64,000 nucleotides of DNA from Ixodes scapularis (Eukaryota > Arthropoda > Arachnida > Ixodida > Ixodidae). The stretch is from positions 61,049,930-61,113,929 of the forward strand of contig NW_024609836.1 in assembly GCF_016920785.2 (NCBI RefSeq), in the 5' to 3' direction. The notes under the pieces were generated by a model. It was not told the origin of the DNA and made no database searches. It worked only from the letters and a program-made list of their open reading frames with translations. Numbering within the stretch: the stretch's first letter is position 1; each line of letters opens with the position of its first letter. This document shows positions 57,201-64,000 of this stretch, one piece after another. Position numbers and translations under genes: made by a program.

Positions 57201-59400
57201 TTCAAATGAGACGGGTATAAATAAGAAAGGGTCGAAACGCGAAAGGTTAAAACGAGAAGGGCGTTTTGCGAATGGGTTCAAACGAGAAGGGTTCAAATGA
57301 GAATGGGTTCAAATGAGACGGGTACAAATAAGAAAGGGTCGAAACGCGAAAGGTTAAAACGCGAAGGGCGTTTTGCGAATGGGTTCAAACGAGAAGGGTT
57401 CAAATGAGAATGGGTTCAAATGAGACGGGTATAAATAAGAAAGGGTCGAAACGCGAAAGGTTAAAACGAGAAGGGCGTTTTGCGAATGGGTTCAAACGAG
57501 AAGGGTTCAAATGAGAATGGGTTCAAATGAGACGGGTATAAATAAGAAAGGGTCGAAACGCGAAAGGTTAAAACGAGAAGGGCGTTTTGCGAATGGGTTC
57601 AAACGAGAAGGGTTCAAATGAGAATGGGTTCAAATGAGACGGGTACAAATAAGAAAGGGTCGAAACGCGAAAGGTTAAAACGCGAAGGGCGTTTTGCGAA
57701 TGGGTTCAAACGAGAAGGGTTCAAATGAGAATGGGTTCAAATGAGACGGGTATAAATAAGAAAGGGTCGAAACGCGAAAGGTTAAAACGAGAAGGGCGTT
57801 TTGCGAATGGGTTCAAACGAGAAGGGTTCAAATGAGAATGGGTTCAAATGAGACGGGTACAAATAAGAAAGGGTCGAAACGCGAAAGGTTAAAACGCGAA
57901 GGGCGTTTTGCGAATGGGTTCAAACGAGAAGGGTTCAAATGAGAATGGGTTCAAATGAGACGGGTACAAATAAGAAAGGGTCGAAACGCGAAAGGTTAAA
58001 ACGAGAAGGGCGTTTTGCGAATGGGTTCAAACGAGAAGGGTTCAAATGAGAATGGGTTCAAATGAGACGGGTACAAATAAGAAAGGGTCGAAACGCGAAA
58101 GGTTAAAACGCGAAGGGCGTTTTGCGAATGGGTTCAAACGAGAAGGGTTCAAATGAGAATGGGTTCAAATGAGACGGGTACAAATAAGAAAGGGTCGAAA
58201 CGCGAAAGGTTAAAACGAGAAGGGCGTTTTGCGAATGGGTTCAAACGAGAAGGGTTCAAATGAGAATGGGTTCAAATGAGACGGGTACAAATAAGAAAGG
58301 GTCGAAACGCGAAAGGTTAAAACGAGAAGGGCGTTTTGCGAATGGGTTCAAACGAGAAGGGTTCAAATGAGAATGGGTTCAAATGAGACGGGTACAAATA
58401 AGAAAGGGTCGAAACGCGAAAGGTTAAAACGCGAAGGGCGTTTTGCGAATGGGTTCAAACGAGAAGGGTTCAAATGAGAATGGGTTCAAATGAGACGGGT
58501 ACAAATAAGAAAGGGTCGAAACGCGAAAGGTTAAAACGAGAAGGGCGTTTTGCGAATGGGTTCAAACGAGAAGGGTTCAAATGAGAATGGGTTCAAATGA
58601 GACGGGTACAAATAAGAAAGGGTCGAAACGCGAAAGGTTAAAACGCGAAGGGCGTTTTGCGAATGGGTTCAAACGAGAAGGGTTCAAATGAGAATGGGTT
58701 CAAATGAGACGGGTACAAATAAGAAAGGGTCGAAACGCGAAAGGTTAAAACGAGAAGGGCGTTTTGCGAATGGGTTCAAACGAGAAGGGTTCAAATGAGA
58801 ATGGGTTCAAATGAGACGGGTATAAATAAGAAAGGGTCGAAACGCGAAAGGTTAAAACGAGAAGGGCGTTTTGCGAATGGGTTCAAACGAGAAGGGTTCA
58901 AATGAGAATGGGTTCAAATGAGACGGGTACAAATAAGAAAGGGTCGAAACGCGAAAGGTTAAAACGCGAAGGGCGTTTTGCGAATGGGTTCAAACGAGAA
59001 GGGTTCAAATGAGAATGGGTTCAAATGAGACGGGTACAAATAAGAAAGGGTCGAAACGCGAAAGGTTAAAACGCGAAGGGCGTTTTGCGAATGGGTTCAA
59101 ACGAGAAGGGTTCAAATGAGAATGGGTTCAAATGAGACGGGTATAAATAAGAAAGGGTCGAAACGCGAAAGGTTAAAACGAGAAGGGCGTTTTGCGAATG
59201 GGTTCAAACGAGAAGGGTTCAAATGAGAATGGGTTCAAATGAGACGGGTACAAATAAGAAAGGGTCGAAACGCGAAAGGTTAAAACGCGAAGGGCGTTTT
59301 GCGAATGGGTTCAAACGAGAAGGGTTCAAATGAGAATGGGTTCAAATGAGACGGGTACAAATAAGAAAGGGTCGAAACGCGGAAGGTTAAAACGCGAAGG
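54300..59400 (+). repeat. 39-monomer-offset duplication in the distal satellite
   Basis: The variant CGCGGAAGG occurs at 55205 and 59378, 4,173 bp or 39 monomers apart. At least eight preceding monomers in each place have the same order of TATA/TACA and CGAG/CGCG types, while the order diverges within about three monomers downstream, placing a duplication boundary there. Confidence 0.85.
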
Positions 59401-62400
59401 GCGTTTTGCGAATGGGTTCAAACGAGAAGGGTTCAAATGAGAATGGGTTCAAATGAGACGGGTATAAATAAGAAAGGGTCGAAACGCGAAAGGTTAAAAC
59501 GAGAAGGGCGTTTTGCGAATGGGTTCAAACGAGAAGGGTTCAAATGAGAATGGGTTCAAATGAGACGGGTATAAATAAGAAAGGGTCGAAACGCGAAAGG
59601 TTAAAACGAGAAGGGCGTTTTGCGAATGGGTTCAAACGAGAAGGGTTCAAATGAGAATGGGTTCAAATGAGACGGGTATAAATAAGAAAGGGTCGAAACG
59701 CGAAAGGTTAAAACGAGAAGGGCGTTTTGCGAATGGGTTCAAACGAGGAGGGTTCAAATGAGAATGGGTTCAAATGAGACGGGTATAAATAAGAAAGGGT
59801 CGAAACGCGAAAGGTTAAAACGAGAAGGGCGTTTTGCGAATGGGTTCAAACGAGAAGGGTTCAAATGAGAATGGGTTCAAATGAGACGGGTACAAATAAG
59901 AAAGGGTCGAAACGCGAAAGGTTAAAACGCGAAGGGCGTTTTGCGAATGGGTTCAAACGAGAAGGGTTCAAATGAGAATGGGTTCAAATGAGACGGGTAC
60001 AAATAAGAAAGGGTCGAAACGCGAAAGGTTAAAACGAGAAGGGCGTTTTGCGAATGGGTTCAAACGAGAAGGGTTCAAATGAGAATGGGTTCAAATGAGA
60101 CGGGTACAAATAAGAAAGGGTCGAAACGCGAAAGGTTAAAACGAGAAGGGCGTTTTGCGAATGGGTTCAAACGAGAAGGGTTCAAATGAGAATGGGTTCA
60201 AATGAGACGGGTACAAATAAGAAAGGGTCGAAACGCGAAAGGTTAAAACGCGAAGGGCGTTTTGCGAATGGGTTCAAACGAGAAGGGTTCAAATGAGAAT
60301 GGGTTCAAATGAGACGGGTACAAATAAGAAAGGGTCGAAACGCGAAAGGTTAAAACGCGAAGGGCGTTTTGCGAATGGGTTCAAACGAGAAGGGTTCAAA
60401 TGAGAATGGGTTCAAATGAGACGGGTATAAATAAGAAAGGGTCGAAACGCGAAAGGTTAAAACGAGAAGGGCGTTTTGCGAATGGGTTCAAACGAGAAGG
60501 GTTCAAATGAGAATGGGTTCAAATGAGACGGGTACAAATAAGAAAGGGTCGAAACGCGAAAGGTTAAAACGAGAAGGGCGTTTTGCGAATGGGTTCAAAC
60601 GAGAAGGGTTCAAATGAGAATGGGTTCAAATGAGACGGGTATAAATAAGAAAGGGTCGAAACGCGAAAGGTTAAAACGCGAAGGGCGTTTTGCGAATGGG
60701 TTCAAACGAGAAGGGTTCAAATGAGAATGGGTTCAAATGAGACGGGTATAAATAAGAAAGGGTCGAAACGCGAAAGGTTAAAACGAGAAGGGCGTTTTGC
60801 GAATGGGTTCAAACGAGAAGGGTTCAAATGAGAATGGGTTCAAATGAGACGGGTACAAATAAGAAAGGGTCGAAACGCGAAAGGTTAAAACGCGAAGGGC
60901 GTTTTGCGAATGGGTTCAAACGAGAAGGGTTCAAATGAGAATGGGTTCAAATGAGACGGGTACAAATAAGAAAGGGTCGAAACGCGAAAGGTTAAAACGA
61001 GAAGGGCGTTTTGCGAATGGGTTCAAACGAGAAGGGTTCAAATGAGAATGGGTTCAAATGAGACGGGTATAAATAAGAAAGGGTCGAAACGCGAAAGGTT
61101 AAAACGAGAAGGGCGTTTTGCGAATGGGTTCAAACGAGAAGGGTTCAAATGAGAATGGGTTCAAATGAGACGGGTACAAAAAAGAAAGGCTCGAAACGCG
61201 AAAGGTTAAAACGCGAAGGGCGTTTTGCGAATGGGTTCAAACGAGAAGGGTTCAAATGAGAATGGGTTCAAATGAGACGGGTACAAATAAGAAAGGGTCG
61301 AAACGCGAAAGGTTAAAACGCGAAGGGCGTTTTGCGAATGGGTTCAAACGAGAAGGGTTCAAATGAGAATGGGTTCAAATGAGACGGGTATAAATAAGAA
61401 AGGGTCGAAACGCGAAAGGTTAAAACGAGAAGGGCGTTTTGCGAATGGGTTCAAACGAGAAGGGTTCAAATGAGAATGGGTTCAAATGAGACGGGTACAA
61501 ATAAGAAAGGGTCGAAACGCGAAAGGTTAAAACGCGAAGGGCGTTTTGCGAATGGGTTCAAACGAGAAGGGTTCAAATGAGAATGGGTTCAAATGAGACG
61601 GGTACAAATAAGAAAGGGTCGAAACGCGAAAGGTTAAAACGCGAAGGGCGTTTTGCGAATGGGTTCAAACGAGAAGGGTTCAAATGAGAATGGGTTCAAA
61701 TGAGACGGGTATAAATAAGAAAGGGTCGAAACGCGAAAGGTTAAAACGAGAAGGGCGTTTTGCGAATGGGTTCAAACGAGAAGGGTTCAAATGAGAATGG
61801 GTTCAAATGAGACGGGTATAAATAAGAAAGGGTCGAAACGCGAAAGGTTAAAACGAGAAGGGCGTTTTGCGAATGGGTTCAAACGAGAAGGGTTCAAATG
61901 AGAATGGGTTCAAATGAGACGGGTATAAATAAGAAAGGGTCGAAACGCGAAAGGTTAAAACGAGAAGGGCGTTTTGCGAATGGGTTCAAACGAGAAGGGT
62001 TCAAATGAGAATGGGTTCAAATGAGACGGGTATAAATAAGAAAGGGTCGAAACGCGAAAGGTTAAAACGAGAAGGGCGTTTTGCGAATGGGTTCAAACGA
62101 GAAGGGTTCAAATGAGAATGGGTTCAAATGAGACGGGTACAAATAAGAAAGGGTCGAAACGCGAAAGGTTAAAACGCGAAGGGCGTTTTGCGAATGGGTT
62201 CAAACGAGAAGGGTTCAAATGAGAATGGGTTCAAATGAGACGGGTACAAATAAGAAAGGGTCGAAACGCGAAAGGTTAAAACGAGAAGGGCGTTTTGCGA
62301 ATGGGTTCAAACGAGAAGGGTTCAAATGAGAATGGGTTCAAATGAGACGGGTACAAATAAGAAAGGGTCGAAACGCGAAAGGTTAAAACGCGAAGGGCGT

Positions 62401-64000
62401 TTTGCGAATGGGTTCAAACGAGAAGGGTTCAAATGAGAATGGGTTCAAATGAGACGGGTACAAATAAGAAAGGGTCGAAACGCGAAAGGTTAAAACGAGA
62501 AGGGCGTTTTGCGAATGGGTTCAAACGAGAAGGGTTCAAATGAGAATGGGTTCAAATGAGACGGGTATAAATAAGAAAGGGTCGAAACGCGAAAGGTTAA
62601 AACGAGAAGGGCGTTTTGCGAATGGGTTCAAACGAGAAGGGTTCAAATGAGAATGGGTTCAAATGAGACGGGTACAAATAAGAAAGGGTCGAAACGCGAA
62701 AGGTTAAAACGAGAAGGGCGTTTTGCGAATGGGTTCAAACGAGAAGGGTTCAAATGAGAATGGGTTCAAATGAGACGGGTATAAATAAGAAAGGGTCGAA
62801 ACGCGAAAGGTTAAAACGAGAAGGGCGTTTTGCGAATGGGTTCAAACGAGAAGGGTTCAAATGAGAATGGGTTCAAATGAGACGGGTACAAATAAGAAAG
62901 GGTCGAAACGCGAAAGGTTAAAACGCGAAGGGCGTTTTGCGAATGGGTTCAAACGAGAAGGGTTCAAATGAGAATGGGTTCAAATGAGACGGGTATAAAT
63001 AAGAAAGGGTCGAAACGCGAAAGGTTAAAACGAGAAGGGCGTTTTGCGAATGGGTTCAAACGAGAAGGGTTCAAATGAGAATGGGTTCAAATGAGACGGG
63101 TACAAATAAGAAAGGGTCGAAACGCGAAAGGTTAAAACGAGAAGGGCGTTTTGCGAATGGGTTCAAACGAGAAGGGTTCAAATGAGAATGGGTTCAAATG
63201 AGACGGGTACAAATAAGAAAGGGTCGAAACGCGAAAGGTTAAAACGAGAAGGGCGTTTTGCGAATGGGTTCAAACGAGAAGGGTTCAAATGAGAATGGGT
63301 TCAAATGAGACGGGTATAAATAAGAAAGGGTCGAAACGCGAAAGGTTAAAACGAGAAGGGCGTTTTGCGAATGGGTTCAAACGAGAAGGGTTCAAATGAG
63401 AATGGGTTCAAATGAGACGGGTACAAATAAGAAAGGGTCGAAACGCGAAAGGTTAAAACGAGAAGGGCGTTTTGCGAATGGGTTCAAACGAGAAGGGTTC
63501 AAATGAGAATGGGTTCAAATGAGACGGGTACAAATAAGAAAGGGTCGAAACGCGAAAGGTTAAAACGAGAAGGGCGTTTTGCGAATGGGTTCAAACGAGA
63601 AGGGTTCAAATGAGAATGGGTTCAAATGAGACGGGTACAAATAAGAAAGGGTCGAAACGCGAAAGGTTAAAACGAGAAGGGCGTTTTGCGAATGGGTTCA
63701 AACGAGAAGGGTTCAAATGAGAATGGGTTCAAATGAGACGGGTATAAATAAGAAAGGGTCGAAACGCGAAAGGTTAAAACGAGAAGGGCGTTTTGCGAAT
63801 GGGTTCAAACGAGAAGGGTTCAAATGAGAATGGGTTCAAATGAGACGGGTACAAATAAGAAAGGGTCGAAACGCGAAAGGTTAAAACGCGAAGGGCGTTT
63901 TGCGAATGGGTTCAAACGAGAAGGGTTCAAATGAGAATGGGTTCAAATGAGACGGGTATAAATAAGAAAGGGTCGAAACGCGAAAGGTTAAAACGAGAAG

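Larger units (their letters stand above)
31411..64000 (+). repeat. 107-bp satellite DNA array, about 304 monomers, open at right edge
   Basis: Uninterrupted head-to-tail copies of a 107-bp monomer; for example GGGTAT at 31535 and GGGTAC at 31642 mark successive units. Each monomer consists of seven subrepeats of 14-16 bp with consensus near GGGTTCAAAYGAGAA. The first unit at 31411 is a fused partial copy. Identity between monomers is very high, with two common variable sites: TATAAATA or TACAAATA in subrepeat 2, and AACGAG or AACGCG in subrepeat 4. The plus strand is about 71% purine and the unit has many CpGs. No other element interrupts the array and no ORF survives. Rare variants reveal large internal duplications. 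Satellites like this typically occupy heterochromatin; a centromeric or subtelomeric location cannot be told from here. Confidence 0.99.

Noticed and set aside
31411..64000. CRISPR array
   Set aside because: The 107-bp units are contiguous and all parts are repeated; there are no unique spacers, and the context is eukaryotic.
31411..64000. CENP-B box in the satellite
   Set aside because: The nearest word on the minus strand (TTTCGCGTTTCGACCC) misses required positions of the box.

Overview
This is a gene-poor, repeat-dominated stretch of a eukaryotic genome, most likely an arthropod and plausibly a hard tick. The inference rests on content: endonuclease-bearing Penelope-like elements, a Ty3/gypsy element primed by a tRNA-Leu-like site, a decayed LINE, a tRNA-derived SINE, small terminal-inverted-repeat elements and very long satellite DNA. 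No complete host gene could be recognised, and nothing looks bacterial or phage-derived. The species assignment is inference only.

Layout. (1) 1-1886 is a tandem array of a 105-bp unit (35 codons). Its substitution pattern fits a protein-coding exon on the minus strand better than the plus-strand reading; it runs off the left edge. (2) 2800-3345 holds the decayed C-terminal end of a LINE reverse transcriptase. (3) 5554-12019 is a nest of insertions: two copies of a ~0.6-kb hAT-like non-autonomous element, the second split by a 4.9-kb head-to-head pair of Penelope-like elements (10-bp target duplication). The Penelope pair is itself split by another ~970-bp inverted-repeat element, and the outer element also carries a 142-bp foldback insertion. 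(4) 14485-19018 is a structurally complete but coding-dead Ty3/gypsy retrotransposon on the minus strand with 217-bp LTRs, PBS, polypurine tract and 5-bp target duplication. (5) 19024-31410 is mostly unrecognised AT-rich DNA with a cluster of CRE-type palindromes and nuclear-receptor half-sites (21605-21755), a SINE-like unit (22583-22795), hairpin elements, simple repeats, and at 29671-29931 a diverged, inverted relative of the satellite that follows. (6) 31411-64000 is a continuous satellite: about 304 copies of a 107-bp monomer, itself made of seven ~15-bp subrepeats, with multi-kilobase segmental duplications readable from rare variants. It continues past the right edge.

The window reads as heterochromatin-like sequence in which elements inserted into one another and two unrelated tandem arrays expanded. 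The most unusual items are the three-level satellite (15 bp to 107 bp to blocks of 29-49 monomers), its inverted ancestor-like relic, the alternation of monomers with and without a consensus TATA motif, and the 105-bp array that looks like a repeat-protein exon on the minus strand.
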